From the NCBI RefSeq assembly GCF_027158205.1, contig NZ_JAPVLU010000008.1, positions 165,769 to 229,768 on the forward strand: 64,000 nucleotides of DNA, written 5' to 3'. Origin of the DNA: Streptomyces sp. H39-S7. GTDB taxonomy: Bacteria; Actinomycetota; Actinomycetes; Streptomycetales; Streptomycetaceae. Below the pieces are notes generated by a model, which worked only from the letters and a program-made list of their open reading frames with translations, was not told the DNA's origin and did not search any database. Numbering within the stretch: position 1 is the first letter of the stretch; every line of letters begins with the position of its first letter. Below, one piece after another: positions 46,681 to 56,359 of the stretch. The position numbers and the translations under genes are program-made.

Positions 46681-48618
46681 ATGACTCCACTCAGCCGCCG
46701 TACCTTTCTGTCCGCCACCGCCGCGGGCGCGGCCACCATGGTCGGTCTCTCGGCCGCCCAGGAAGCGGCCGCCGCCCGCACCGGCACCGCGGCCGACGTG
46801 AAGCACGTGGTCATCCTCATGCAGGAGAACCGCTCCTTCGACCACTACTTCGGAACCCTGAACGGCGTCCGCGGTTTCGCCGACAAGCAGGCGCTGCAGT
46901 TCCCCGGCGGCGGTAATGTCTTCCGCCAGCCCGACCCCGCCCGCACCGACGGCGGCGCCATGCTCCCGTACCGGATGGACACATCGAAGTACAACGCCCA
47001 GAACGCCGCCGGCCTCCCGCACGACTGGAACACCGGCCACCAGGCGGTCAACAACGGCGCGATGAACGCCTGGATCGCCGCCAAGGGCGAGCGCACCATG
47101 GGCTACTTCACCCGCGCCGACATCCCGTACCAGTACGCGCTGGCCGACGCGTTCACCGTGTGCGACGCGTATTTCTGCTCGCTGGCCGGCCCGACGATCC
47201 CGAACCGGCTCTACCTGTGGAGCGGCACCTCGGGGCCCGGCCGCGACGGCACCACCGGCCCGTGGACCGACAACACGGCGAGCCCGGAGAACCCCGTCGC
47301 CGACTGGACGACCTACGCGGACCGGCTGGAGGCCGCCGGGGTCAGCTGGCGGGTCTACCACAATCCGACCGAGGACGATCTGACCGGCGACTACGGCGAC
47401 AACGCGCTCTCCTACTTCAAGCAGTTCCACACCTATCCCAGCAACGACCCGCGGCACGTCAACGCGATGACCAAGTTCGACCTCACCGTCTTCGACCGGC
47501 ACTGCAAGGACGGCTCACTGCCCACCGTCTCCTGGCTGGTCGCGCCCTACGTGTACTGCGAGCACCCCACGGCCAGTCCGGACTACGGCGCCTGGTGGGT
47601 CGACTCCGCCCTGCAGTCGCTGATGTCGAACCCGCAGGTGTGGCAGGAGACCGTGTTCCTGGTGATGTACGACGAGAACGACGGCTACTTCGACCACATG
47701 ATCCCGCCCACCCCCGAGCCCGGCACCCCCGAGGAGTTCGCCAAGGGCCGGGCCGTAGGGCTGGGCAGCCGGGTACCGCTGTGGGTGGCCTCCCCCTGGT
47801 CGCGGGGCGGTTACGTCAATTCCCAGGTCTCGGACCACACCTCGGTACTGCGCTTCCTGGAGAAGGTGACGGGCGTCCAGGAGCCGAACATCAGCGCCTG
47901 GCGCCGGACCGTGTGCGGCGACCTCACCAGTTGCTTCGACTTCACCGCCCCGGACTACTCCATCCCCCCGCTGCCCGACACCGTCGAACTGATGGCCAGG
48001 GCCGACGCGGGAGCGAAGCTCCCCGCCGTCGCCCTGCCCGCCGCCGGCACGCAGTACGTGCCCGCGCAGGAGACCGCGGCGCGACCGCATCGCAAACTGC
48101 CCTACGCTCCGCAGGCCGAGGTCGCGGTCGACCGCTCGACCGGCGTCCTCACCTGCACCATGACCAACACCGGCAAGTCCGGCTTCCACTACACCGTGTA
48201 CCCGAACATCAACAAGCCGTTCGCCGGCACCCCGTTCACGGTCGCCCCGGGCGACTCGAAGACCTACACCTGGGCCACGTCGTCGACCGACGCACGCTAC
48301 GACTTCACCGTGCACGGTCCCGACGGATTCGTCCGCCACTTCGCCGGGTCCGTCATCCCCGCCGGCCAGGACACTGCCGCGGTGCCCTCGGTGACGGCCA
48401 CCGTCGGCACGTCCTGCACCCTGCACCTGGCCAACAACGGCCTGGCCGGCGTCACTTTCGCCGTCACCCCGAACGACTACGCCGGCACCGCACAGACCGT
48501 CACCGTGGCCCCCCTCTCCCGCGCCACCCTCACGTGGCCGCTGGACGAGGGCCGCTACGACGTCATCATCACGGCCGGCACCGGCTACGTCCGGCGCTAC
48601 GCCGGAACCGTGCACTGA
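46681..48618 (+). CDS. Tat-exported phospholipase C (phosphoesterase family)
   Basis: The 645-residue protein starts with a Tat signal, SRRTFLSATAAGAATMVGL. Next is the acid-phosphatase-like phospholipase C core: VKHVVILMQENRSFDHYFGT (nucleophile/metal region), FCSLAGPTIPNRLYLWSGT, YDENDGYFDHMIPP, GSRVPLWVASPWSRGGYV and VSDHTSVLRFLEKVTGV. Two C-terminal domains of unknown function (DUF756 type) repeat HYTVYPN and TFAVTPN segments. It cleaves phospholipid head groups outside the cell, supplying phosphate and carbon. ATG 46681 has GAAAGG upstream. Confidence 0.93.
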   Translation: MTPLSRRTFLSATAAGAATMVGLSAAQEAAAARTGTAADVKHVVILMQENRSFDHYFGTLNGVRGFADKQALQFPGGGNVFRQPDPARTDGGAMLPYRMDTSKYNAQNAAGLPHDWNTGHQAVNNGAMNAWIAAKGERTMGYFTRADIPYQYALADAFTVCDAYFCSLAGPTIPNRLYLWSGTSGPGRDGTTGPWTDNTASPENPVADWTTYADRLEAAGVSWRVYHNPTEDDLTGDYGDNALSYFKQFHTYPSNDPRHVNAMTKFDLTVFDRHCKDGSLPTVSWLVAPYVYCEHPTASPDYGAWWVDSALQSLMSNPQVWQETVFLVMYDENDGYFDHMIPPTPEPGTPEEFAKGRAVGLGSRVPLWVASPWSRGGYVNSQVSDHTSVLRFLEKVTGVQEPNISAWRRTVCGDLTSCFDFTAPDYSIPPLPDTVELMARADAGAKLPAVALPAAGTQYVPAQETAARPHRKLPYAPQAEVAVDRSTGVLTCTMTNTGKSGFHYTVYPNINKPFAGTPFTVAPGDSKTYTWATSSTDARYDFTVHGPDGFVRHFAGSVIPAGQDTAAVPSVTATVGTSCTLHLANNGLAGVTFAVTPNDYAGTAQTVTVAPLSRATLTWPLDEGRYDVIITAGTGYVRRYAGTVH

Positions 48619-48690
48619 CGCACCGCCGGGCCGCACCGCGGACCTCGCCGGAGAAACCCACCCGGACGGGACCGTGCAAGCCGTCAGGAC

Positions 48691-48716
48691 GGCCCCCCAC
48701 GCGCGCGTGGGGGGCC
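48691..48716 (+). terminator. Perfect 26-bp palindrome, terminator hairpin
   Basis: Positions 48691-48716 form an uninterrupted GC palindrome able to fold as a very stable hairpin 72 bp after the phospholipase stop. Confidence 0.7.
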
Positions 48717-48858
48717 GGACACGCGACGTGCCGGGTGTCGGGGCGCCGACACCGCGCGGGGGCTCGCCAACAGCCTCTCAGCGATTCGCCACACCCCCTC
48801 TGAACTGGTACGACGTCGCTTCCGCAGATAGAATTCCCCTCGGCGAAAGGGGGTCCGG

Positions 48859-49626
48859 ATGGACCGGAACATCCGCACGGTCGACGACGTCCTGAAGCTT
48901 CTGGACGGCCTGTTCGCGCCGGGAGCCGACCGCTGGACGGCCGACGCGGCCGACTGGTGGGACGGCTTCTACGCGGACCGCTCCAAGCCGGTGCCGTTCT
49001 TCGTGGCGAGGCCGGACGAGAACCTGGCCTCCTATGCCGAACGGGGCCTGATCACTCCCGGCCGCGCCCTCGATCTGGGCTGCGGTCCCGGCCGCAACGC
49101 CCTGTACCTCGCCTCCCTGGGCTTCGAGGTGGACGCCGTCGACCTCTCCCCCGCGGCCATCGTCTGGGCCGGGGACCGCGCCCTCGAGGCCGGGGCCGAC
49201 ATCCGGTTCCACTGCGCCGACGCCTTCGCCCTCACGGCGGCCGAACTCAGCGGCCCGTACGACCTCATCCACGACTCGGGCTGCTTCCACCACCTGCCGC
49301 CCCACCGCCGCGTCAGCTACCTCGCCCTCCTCGACCGCGCCCTCGCCCCCGGCGGGCACCTCGCCCTCACCTGCTTCGCGGCAGGCGACACGGGCATGGG
49401 CTCCGAACTCCCCGACGCGGACTTCTACCGCGAGTCCGGCCTCCAGGGCGGACTCGCCTACACCCCGCAGTCCCTGCGCTGGATCTTCTCCGACCTGACC
49501 GAGATCGAACTGCGCCGGATGCACGACGAACCGCCCGAGTCCCCCAACTTCGGTGAGCCCTTCCTGTGGACGGCCCTGTTCCGCCGCGACGCCCGGACCC
49601 GGCAGCCCGGGCGCGCCCCTGACTAA
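48859..49626 (+). CDS. Class I SAM-dependent methyltransferase
   Basis: The 255-residue protein has the methyltransferase glycine motif ALDLGCGPGRNALYLASLGF, motif II VDAVDLSPAAIVWAGDRA, and the post-I DLIHDSGCFHHLPPHRR. The W-D-x-F-Y-x-D start resembles thiopurine/tellurite-type or SAM transferases acting on small molecules; the substrate is unknown. It is followed after 10 nt by the HIT-protein gene, so they probably share a transcript. Confidence 0.88.
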   Translation: MDRNIRTVDDVLKLLDGLFAPGADRWTADAADWWDGFYADRSKPVPFFVARPDENLASYAERGLITPGRALDLGCGPGRNALYLASLGFEVDAVDLSPAAIVWAGDRALEAGADIRFHCADAFALTAAELSGPYDLIHDSGCFHHLPPHRRVSYLALLDRALAPGGHLALTCFAAGDTGMGSELPDADFYRESGLQGGLAYTPQSLRWIFSDLTEIELRRMHDEPPESPNFGEPFLWTALFRRDARTRQPGRAPD

Positions 49627-49636
49627 GCTCAACGGC

Positions 49637-50089
49637 ATGACGACCCCGGACTGCTACGCCTGCGACAAGGAAGCCCGGTTCGACACCCTCCCCCCACGCG
49701 AGCGCATCGCCACCGACACCCACTGGCGCGTGGTCCACGCCCTCGACACCGCGCTGCCCGGCTGGCTGGTGCTGCTGCCCCGCCGTCACGTCACCGCTGT
49801 GCACGAACTCACCGACGCGGAGGCCGCGGCCCTGGGAACGTGGCAGGTCGGGCTCTCCCGGGCCCTGCACCGGGTCACGGGGTGCGCGAAGACCTACGTC
49901 ATACAGTTCGCCGAGGCCGAAGGGTTCTCCCACGTGCACTTCCACATCGTGCCCCGGATGGACGATCTGCCCCGGGAGCTGCGCGGCCCCCGCGTCTTCG
50001 GCCTGCTCCAACGCCCGGAGCAGGAACGTGTGCGGCCCGATCAGGCCGACGAGATCGCCCGCACCCTCCGCCGCGAACTCACCTCATGA
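49637..50089 (+). CDS. HIT-family nucleotide hydrolase/transferase
   Basis: A 150-residue protein with CYACDKEARFDTLPPRERIA at the start (CxxC zinc-type N-terminus), DTALPGWLVLLPRRHVTAVH, and the histidine triad SHVHFHIVPRM, where H-x-H-x-H carries the nucleotidyl-accepting His. Members hydrolyse AMP-lysine, AMP-NH2 or dinucleotides. ATG 49637. Confidence 0.9.
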   Translation: MTTPDCYACDKEARFDTLPPRERIATDTHWRVVHALDTALPGWLVLLPRRHVTAVHELTDAEAAALGTWQVGLSRALHRVTGCAKTYVIQFAEAEGFSHVHFHIVPRMDDLPRELRGPRVFGLLQRPEQERVRPDQADEIARTLRRELTS

Positions 50090-50113
50090 ACCCCCGCGTA
50101 CCGCGTCGCCAGT

Positions 50114-50134
50114 GATCCGCCCGTCCGGCGGATC
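50114..50134. terminator. Hairpin between convergent HIT and immunity genes
   Basis: GATCCGCC and its complement (50114-50121 and 50127-50134) with a 5-nt loop make an 8-bp stem between convergent stop codons. Confidence 0.6.
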
Positions 50135-50137
50135 GTG

Positions 50138-50656
50138 TCAGGTGACGACGGCGACCACGCGTACCGGAAGGTCCGTGTCGTCCTGGGTCGCGCCCAGCAG
50201 GAGGACCCGCCGGCCGCCGGCCCAGGCCCGGTGGGCGATGTAGTCCAGACCACCGGTCGCCTCCTCGTCCGCGACCCCGCCCTCCTCGACGGCGGTGAAT
50301 CCGGCGGCGGCGAGCGGGCCCCGCGCCTCGGCCACCAGGGCGGCCAGCGCCGCCTCGGCGGCCTCGTACGCCTCGTCCAAGGCGACCGTGTCGTCGTCCG
50401 GATCCCAGTCGTCGTCATCGCCGTCGTCATCAGTGTCGACGGACCGCAGCCACAGGCTGAACTCGACGCGCGTGTGCGGGCCGTCCCCCTGGATCCCGGC
50501 CAGCAACTCGCCCTGTTCCCAGTGCCGGGCGAAGTCCTCCCCCGGGAACTGCCGTTTCACAGCCCACCCGGCTGCCCGGAGCGCGTCGGCGGCGGTCTCG
50601 CCGGAGAGGTCGCCGGCGTCGCTGAGCCGGTCGAGGACTGCGAGAACCTCGTTCAT
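50138..50656 (-). CDS. Candidate immunity protein for the RHS toxin
   Basis: A 172-residue, strongly acidic cytoplasmic protein (DTDDDGDDDDWDPDDD in the middle) with helical ends: MNEVLAVLDRLSDAGDLSGE, ADALRAAGWAVKRQFPGEDF and GPLAAAGFTAVEEGGVADEE. Its ATG overlaps the stop codon of the RHS toxin gene (ATGA), so the two are co-translated, the normal arrangement for a toxin and its immunity protein. High negative charge suits binding a nuclease. I recognise no named immunity family. Confidence 0.7.
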   Translation of the reverse strand: MNEVLAVLDRLSDAGDLSGETAADALRAAGWAVKRQFPGEDFARHWEQGELLAGIQGDGPHTRVEFSLWLRSVDTDDDGDDDDWDPDDDTVALDEAYEAAEAALAALVAEARGPLAAAGFTAVEEGGVADEEATGGLDYIAHRAWAGGRRVLLLGATQDDTDLPVRVVAVVT

Positions 50657-53600
50657 CTGTTCATTCCAATCGCGGGAACATGGAAGATCTTCAGTCTGCC
50701 ATCAGCGAAGTGCTCGGGGAACTTCTGCCCGAGGAGCTCCGCGAAGTGCGCGGCGCCCTGCGGGCTGGAGATGGCGTAGCGCAGGCCGCTGCCGCCGAGC
50801 GCGTCGTTCAGGTCGAGCAGTTTCTCCGCCTGACTGGTGATCTTGCTTTCGTCGTAGTGCTGGTGCGCGGGGTTGTACTGCGAGGACGCCCACTGGTTCT
50901 CGTTGCCGGTCCACTTGCTCTCGACCATGAACCCGTTGGCGTCCGGCCCCCCGTCCACATGGATCTTCTTGTCGCCGAGCTTCCACACCTGCTCGTAGTC
51001 GGTGTGCGTCACGAACCGCTGGTACTGGAACGACACCCGCTTGAGCATCTTGTCCGTCATCCACTGGATACCCAGGAACTGCGGGCAGCTCTGCAGCCCC
51101 TGGGGGTCCGCCCAGGAATGCGGGTTGCGGACGAACGCGTAGTGGTCGGGAGCGGCGTTCAGCCCGAGCGGATCGGGGGTCAGATACGTGACGCCCCGCG
51201 GGTCGTAGTAGCGGTGCAGGTTGTAGTGGAGCCCGGTCTCCTCGTCGTGGAACTGCCCGGCGAAGCGCAGCAGGCAGCCGACCCGCCCGGGGCCCGCCTC
51301 GGCCGCGCCCGGCTCCCAGCCCCACAGCGTGGACCGCAGGCTCCACTCGACGCGCCCGTCCGGTGTGACGAGCTCGGTGGCGCCGCCCATCAGGTCGGTG
51401 ACGATCGCGTGGAACCGGCGGTCGATCTCCTCCTGCGGGGCCGCCCGCAGGGCCGCCCGCTGTGTCTGGGCGACCGGCCGGAACGAACCGGGCGTGTAGT
51501 CCCAGGTGGTGGTCGCGCCGTCGGCTGCGGTGTACTCCGCCACCCGGTCGCCGTCCCAGGTGAAACCGGCCCGCTCGGCGACCCGGCCGTCCGCGTCCAG
51601 CCGCTCCTTCGCGAACCGCCGGCCCATCGGGTCGTACGCGTACCGCCACGAGACCTCGTCCGGGGTCGTCACGCCGATGAGCCGGTCGTCCGCGTCCCAC
51701 CGGTACAGCCACGTCCGACGGCGCCCGGAGAGCGTGCGGCGCACCGCGCGGACGACGCGGCCCTGGCCGTCGTACTCGTAGGAGACCCTGGGCGACACGA
51801 TCCGCCGGTTCCCGGAGTACGTCTGCTCGGCTAGCGCCTGGGCCGGCTCGTCACCGGGGAGGGACATGGAGGCGAGGTTGCCGGCGTCGTCGTACGCGTA
51901 CCGCTCGGTCCAGTCCGCGCCCCGGACCTCGGTGACGCGGCCGCCGCGGTCGAGTTCGAAGCTCCGCGGTCCCGTCAGCGAGTCCTCGAGGTGGGTGAGT
52001 TCACCGTCCGCCGCGTACCCGTAGCCACGGCGCAGGACCGTGCGGGTCCCGGCCGGGGCCGCCCCCGGCGCGGGGTCGGCCACGTCGAGCGTGAGGGAGC
52101 GCAGCCGCCCCCGGTCGTCCCATTGGTTCGACAGCCGCAGGCGCCGGTCCACGGTCCGCGATATCTCCCGTCCGGCGGAGTCGTGGACGAAGTCGATGGA
52201 CGTGTCACCGCTGAGCAATCTGCTGGGCAGACCCACGGGGGTGTACTCCCACCGGCTGCGGGCGCCCGACGGTGTGGTGCGCGCGGTCCTGCGGCCGAGG
52301 GCGTCGTAGCGGTACCGGGTGGCGAGGTCGTTGACCGTCTCCACCGCGACCCGTCCGAGGGGGTCGTAGCCGAGTTCGAGCACGCAGTCGGGCGACACGG
52401 CCCGCACCAACTGCCCGTTGGCGTCGTAAGCGAACGTGGTGGCCGCCCGCCCGTCGTTCTTCTCCGCGATCCGGCCGACGGCGTCCAACCGGTAGGTGAC
52501 GGTCTGGCCCGCTCCGTTGGTGCGGCTGGTGAGATCGCCGGCGGCGTTGAAGGTGTACTGGGAGACACGGCCGTTGTAGTCCGTCTCCGAGATGATCCGA
52601 CCGACAGGATCGAGGGTGTAGGTCCAGGTCAAGCCGGTCGCGTTGGTGACCGCGACGAGTCGGAGCTCGGTGTCGTAGCGGAACTCCCGACGGCTGCCGT
52701 CGGGCTCGGTGCGGGCCGCCAGCCGGTCGAAGGTCGTGTACTCGAAGGTCGTGACACCGCCCGTGGCCCCGGTGTGGGTCAGCAGATTCCCTTCCGCGTC
52801 CCACGTCCACGACTCGGCGCTTCCGTCGGGGAAGGTCCGGCGAGCCGGTTTGCCGTCGCTGGTCCAGGTGACGGTCGTCGTGGCGCCGAGCGGGTCGGTG
52901 ACGGCCACCACGCGTCCGAGTGCGTCCCGCACGTGCCGGGTGGTGCCGCCCTGCGGATCGGTCGCGCGGCTCAGCAGACCGTAAGCGTCGGCGTCGGTCG
53001 TCGTGAGACCGCCGAGCGGGTCCGTGATGGTCGCCAGAGCACCACTGCGGTGATACGTCAGCACATTGCTGCCGCCGAGCGGGTCGACGACCTCGATGCG
53101 GTTGCCGCGCTCGTCATAACGGTAGGCCCACTGGTTGCCCTCGGCGTCAGCGGTGAGCACGGGCAGGCCGAGTTCGTTGTACTCGGCGACCGCCGTGGTG
53201 CCGTCCGGCGAGGTGATGGCGACCGGGTTCCCGCGGGCGTCGTACTCGTAGCGGGTGGTACGGCCCTCGGCATCGGTCCGCGCCAGCAGGCGGTTGTCAC
53301 GGCCCGACTCCATGCGCAGGGAGTGGCCCAGCGCGTCGGTGATCGCGGTGACCTGGGACGCCTCGTCGTGGTGGTAGGTCGTGGTGTGGCCGAGGGAGTT
53401 CGTGTACGCCGTGGTGCGGGCGGCGGCGTCGTAGGCGATGGTGCAGTCGAGATACCCGTCGTCGCCGATGCCCTCCACGCAGCGGTCCTGGTCGTCGTAC
53501 CGGAAGCGGTACCAGTGGTGGTTGCGGTCCATCCACTGCTCGATCCGTCCGAACACGTCGTACTCGAGGTGCTGGGCCGCGCCGGAGCCGTTGATGACCT

Positions 53601-55359
53601 GTGCCAGGTCCCCGGCCCGGTTGTAGACGTAGCGGCGCAGCGGGGTGCCGCCGAGATCATCCTGCGCGGTGCCGCTCTCCGCCGCGGTGCCGCTGTCTGC
53701 CCCCGCGACGAGCGCGCGCAGCGCGGTGATCCGGCCGTCGGTGGTTTCCACCGCGACGTGGTAGCCCCCGCTGTGCCGGACGGAGACGGGAGTGCCGTCC
53801 GGGGCCCGCTCCATGGTGACGCGGTGGCCGTTGCGATCGGACAGCGCCCGCAGCGGCAGCACCGGTGACAGCCGGCCGTCCGTCGCCAGAGGGGTGAAGT
53901 GCCTGCTGTGGCCGGTGGCGGGATCGGTGATCCGCAGCTCGCCCCCGGCCTCGCCGTCCCAGACCAGCGGCCATCCCGGCCCCTCCACCGGCAGTACCTC
54001 GCTGTTGGGCGCGGGAACGGGGTACAGGAGCAGCGTCCCGTCGGCGGCGGCGAAGACCGCGCCGCTGTCGTCGATCTCCAACCGCTCGTCGAGGGTGGAC
54101 ATCCAGGCCGGTCCGAACCACCGGCCGACGCGCAGTCCGGACACGTGGTGGCGTTCGATGGTCAGCGGTAGGAGCCCCGGCAGCCGGACATCGGTCGCTG
54201 ACATCAGCATCTCGCCGGTGACCAGGTCGATGGGGTCGCCGCCCTTGCACTTCCCGGCCATGGTCTTGGCCTTCTCCAGGGCGTTGTCGACACTGCCGCG
54301 CAGGCCCTTGAGTCCGTCCAGCCCTCGTTGGCCGAGGCCGCGCAGCCCCTTCAACAGGCCCGCCATGTCCCCGAGGTGACTGCCCATGGCGCGCAGCATC
54401 TTCGGGCCGTTCTTGAGCAGCTTGAGCAGGCCGCCGGCAGTGGTGAGGCCCTTCATCCCCGGTATGCAGTCGAGGGCGGCGAAGAACACGTCCCAGAGAC
54501 TCGCTTTGCCTTGCGCGTATTTCATGAGCGTGTCGGCGAGGACGACCAGCGCGGCGGCCAGCACCAGCCAGGCGAGCGGCCCGCCGATGATCATCACGAT
54601 GATGCCGAGGACGGCGACGATGACCTTGCAGACCGCGACGATCTCGTCCCAGTGGTCCGCGACCCAGTCGACCGCCTTCTCCCACCAGTGCTTGTTCTTG
54701 ATGCCCGCGTCCGACGCCTCGTGCAGCGCGTGTTCGGCCGTCGACGCGGCCGTGTCCCGCAGATGCGCCGCCTGCGCGGCCAGCTCCTTGGCCGCGTCCA
54801 GCCGCTGCTGCGCCTCGTGGACCGCGGAGTTCGCGGACTTCTGCGCGTTCGACGCGTCCAGCGCGTTACGCGTCGCGGTACGGACCTCCTCCGCCGACGG
54901 CGGCTCCACACCCGGCTTCGGATCGGCCTGGTACTCCTTGGACTTGTCGCCCGCCCGCTTCACCCAGTCGTCCGCGTTGCCCTGGGTGGTCTTCGCGGCG
55001 TCCAGGTCCTGACGCGCGGTACGGCCCTGCGCGAGCGCCCGGTCGGCATCCGCCTGCGCCGTCTCCAACTTCGGCCAGTACGTCTCCAGCGCCCCCGACG
55101 CCAACCGGTAGGACTTCTCCAACTTGCCCAGCTCGTTCGGCAGATCGCCGAACTGCTCCCGGTACGCGTCACCCGACAGGCCCGCCCAGTCCTGGACGGC
55201 GGTGTCGCCGCTCAGACCCCGGACGGATCGCAGTGCCGACGAGACGTCGTCGGCGAAGTCGCCCAGCTTGCGGGCGAGTTCCTTCACCTCGAACGGATCA
55301 CCCGGCACCGGATCCCGGTCCAGATCCAGCACATGCCAATCCGTCGGACGATTCGTCAC
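50653..55359 (-). CDS. RHS-repeat polymorphic toxin with C-terminal nuclease-like domain
   Basis: A 1568-residue toxin. Residues 1-110 are a WXG100-like helical export domain (DWAG near 58). A coiled helical region follows to about 225. Two membrane-type helices lie at ~240-280 (VIVAVLGIIVMIIGGPLAWL). A DUF6531-type entry runs from about 371 (GGDPIDLVTGEMLMSATDV). Many YD repeats follow (RYEYDARGNPVAITSPDG, for example), ending in the core-closing GLNAAPDHYAFVRNPHSWAD at ~1400-1422. The final ~146 residues are the variable toxin: HVDGGPDANGFMVESKW (D...ExK) fits a PD-(D/E)xK nuclease, with SQAEKLLDLNDAL after it. The N-terminus suggests type VII-like secretion. The immunity gene is coupled. 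Confidence 0.9.
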   Translation of the reverse strand: MTNRPTDWHVLDLDRDPVPGDPFEVKELARKLGDFADDVSSALRSVRGLSGDTAVQDWAGLSGDAYREQFGDLPNELGKLEKSYRLASGALETYWPKLETAQADADRALAQGRTARQDLDAAKTTQGNADDWVKRAGDKSKEYQADPKPGVEPPSAEEVRTATRNALDASNAQKSANSAVHEAQQRLDAAKELAAQAAHLRDTAASTAEHALHEASDAGIKNKHWWEKAVDWVADHWDEIVAVCKVIVAVLGIIVMIIGGPLAWLVLAAALVVLADTLMKYAQGKASLWDVFFAALDCIPGMKGLTTAGGLLKLLKNGPKMLRAMGSHLGDMAGLLKGLRGLGQRGLDGLKGLRGSVDNALEKAKTMAGKCKGGDPIDLVTGEMLMSATDVRLPGLLPLTIERHHVSGLRVGRWFGPAWMSTLDERLEIDDSGAVFAAADGTLLLYPVPAPNSEVLPVEGPGWPLVWDGEAGGELRITDPATGHSRHFTPLATDGRLSPVLPLRALSDRNGHRVTMERAPDGTPVSVRHSGGYHVAVETTDGRITALRALVAGADSGTAAESGTAQDDLGGTPLRRYVYNRAGDLAQVINGSGAAQHLEYDVFGRIEQWMDRNHHWYRFRYDDQDRCVEGIGDDGYLDCTIAYDAAARTTAYTNSLGHTTTYHHDEASQVTAITDALGHSLRMESGRDNRLLARTDAEGRTTRYEYDARGNPVAITSPDGTTAVAEYNELGLPVLTADAEGNQWAYRYDERGNRIEVVDPLGGSNVLTYHRSGALATITDPLGGLTTTDADAYGLLSRATDPQGGTTRHVRDALGRVVAVTDPLGATTTVTWTSDGKPARRTFPDGSAESWTWDAEGNLLTHTGATGGVTTFEYTTFDRLAARTEPDGSRREFRYDTELRLVAVTNATGLTWTYTLDPVGRIISETDYNGRVSQYTFNAAGDLTSRTNGAGQTVTYRLDAVGRIAEKNDGRAATTFAYDANGQLVRAVSPDCVLELGYDPLGRVAVETVNDLATRYRYDALGRRTARTTPSGARSRWEYTPVGLPSRLLSGDTSIDFVHDSAGREISRTVDRRLRLSNQWDDRGRLRSLTLDVADPAPGAAPAGTRTVLRRGYGYAADGELTHLEDSLTGPRSFELDRGGRVTEVRGADWTERYAYDDAGNLASMSLPGDEPAQALAEQTYSGNRRIVSPRVSYEYDGQGRVVRAVRRTLSGRRRTWLYRWDADDRLIGVTTPDEVSWRYAYDPMGRRFAKERLDADGRVAERAGFTWDGDRVAEYTAADGATTTWDYTPGSFRPVAQTQRAALRAAPQEEIDRRFHAIVTDLMGGATELVTPDGRVEWSLRSTLWGWEPGAAEAGPGRVGCLLRFAGQFHDEETGLHYNLHRYYDPRGVTYLTPDPLGLNAAPDHYAFVRNPHSWADPQGLQSCPQFLGIQWMTDKMLKRVSFQYQRFVTHTDYEQVWKLGDKKIHVDGGPDANGFMVESKWTGNENQWASSQYNPAHQHYDESKITSQAEKLLDLNDALGGSGLRYAISSPQGAAHFAELLGQKFPEHFADGRLKIFHVPAIGMNR

Positions 55360-55646
55360 CGTCTAACCCCCGTCTACGGACACCGTCAGCCCGATTATCC
55401 CACCACCCAAGCCTAGCGATGTCGACTTCGTTCACACGACTGATGCCCCGTCACTCCCGCTCCCGCCCGCCCGCGGACCCACCGACCACACCGCGCTCAC
55501 ATCCGTTTGCCAGGGCCTCCGGCGGCCGCAGGGTTGGCCTCCTCCGCGGCCGGGTAACTCAGTCGGGCGTCCGCTTCCCCGAGCGTGGGTGGCCGCCGGC
55601 CGCCGTGCACCGGCCGCTGACCACATCCGGCCGGCAAGGAGTCAGC

Positions 55647-56186
55647 GTGACCGCGAAGCCCCTCCTCCTCATCGACGTCGACGGTCCTCTCAATCCGTTC
55701 GCGGCGCGGCCGCACCGGCGGCCGGACGGCTACACGACGCACCGCACGCGCCCGTCCGGCTGGGACCTGCCCTGGCAGAAGCCGCTGCGAGTGTGGCTCA
55801 ACCCCGCCCATGGACCGCTGCTGCTGGCGCTGCCGTTCGAACTGGTGTGGGCGACGACCTGGGGTGCGCAGGCCAACCGCTGGATCGCGCCGCACCTCGG
55901 CCTGCCGGAACTCCCCGCCATCGACTGGCCGGAGCTGCACGCCCGGCGCGACGACGGAACCTACTTCAAGACCCACGACGTCGTCCGCTACGCCGCCGGT
56001 CGGCCCTTCGCGTGGATCGACGACGAGATCCGGCTCCCGGACCGCGAGTACGTCGCCGCGCACCACTCCGGCCCCTCCCTGCTCCTGCGGATCGAGCCGA
56101 GCCTCGGACTGCTCCCCGCGGACTTCGGCCGACTGGCCGACTGGGCCCGCGAACTGGCCGCAGGCGGCCCGGACGGCGCGAAGTGA
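55647..56186 (+). CDS. HAD-like hydrolase
   Basis: A 179-residue protein beginning TAKPLLLIDVDGPLNPFAAR, where DVDG is HAD motif I. LLLALPFELVWATTWGAQAN gives motif II (T) and FAWIDDEIRLPD is the motif IV aspartate pair. The Lys of motif III is not obvious. It is probably a small phosphatase or regulatory HAD common in Streptomyces; the substrate is unknown. GTG 55647 has AAGGAG five bases upstream. Confidence 0.82.
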   Translation: MTAKPLLLIDVDGPLNPFAARPHRRPDGYTTHRTRPSGWDLPWQKPLRVWLNPAHGPLLLALPFELVWATTWGAQANRWIAPHLGLPELPAIDWPELHARRDDGTYFKTHDVVRYAAGRPFAWIDDEIRLPDREYVAAHHSGPSLLLRIEPSLGLLPADFGRLADWARELAAGGPDGAK

Positions 56187-56305
56187 CCGCGCCGGACCGC
56201 CTCTGACCTCGGCGTCAGCGGAACGGAGGATGACAGGACTGTCACGGAATCCTGTCCTCACCATGAATATCCGCGCGACCGTCCCGGTCCGTGGATCATC
56301 CCGTC

Positions 56306-56321
56306 AATGGTCTATACCTTT
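56306..56321. promoter_or_regulatory. DasR-like palindrome upstream of the glycosyltransferase operon
   Basis: AATGGTCTATACCTTT matches the recalled dre consensus ACTGGTCTAGACCACT at 12 of 16 positions, including TGGTCTANACC except for one central base. It lies 39 bp before the GTG of the glycosyltransferase gene, a normal operator distance. Confidence 0.6.
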
Positions 56322-56359
56322 GGCGGTAGAGTGCGCAGTGGATCGTCAATCACGCGCCC

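Noticed and set aside
50700..53700. Repetitive DNA that might look like a CRISPR or tandem array
   Set aside because: The periodicity comes from degenerate YD repeats in the RHS coding sequence; there are no identical repeats with unique spacers.
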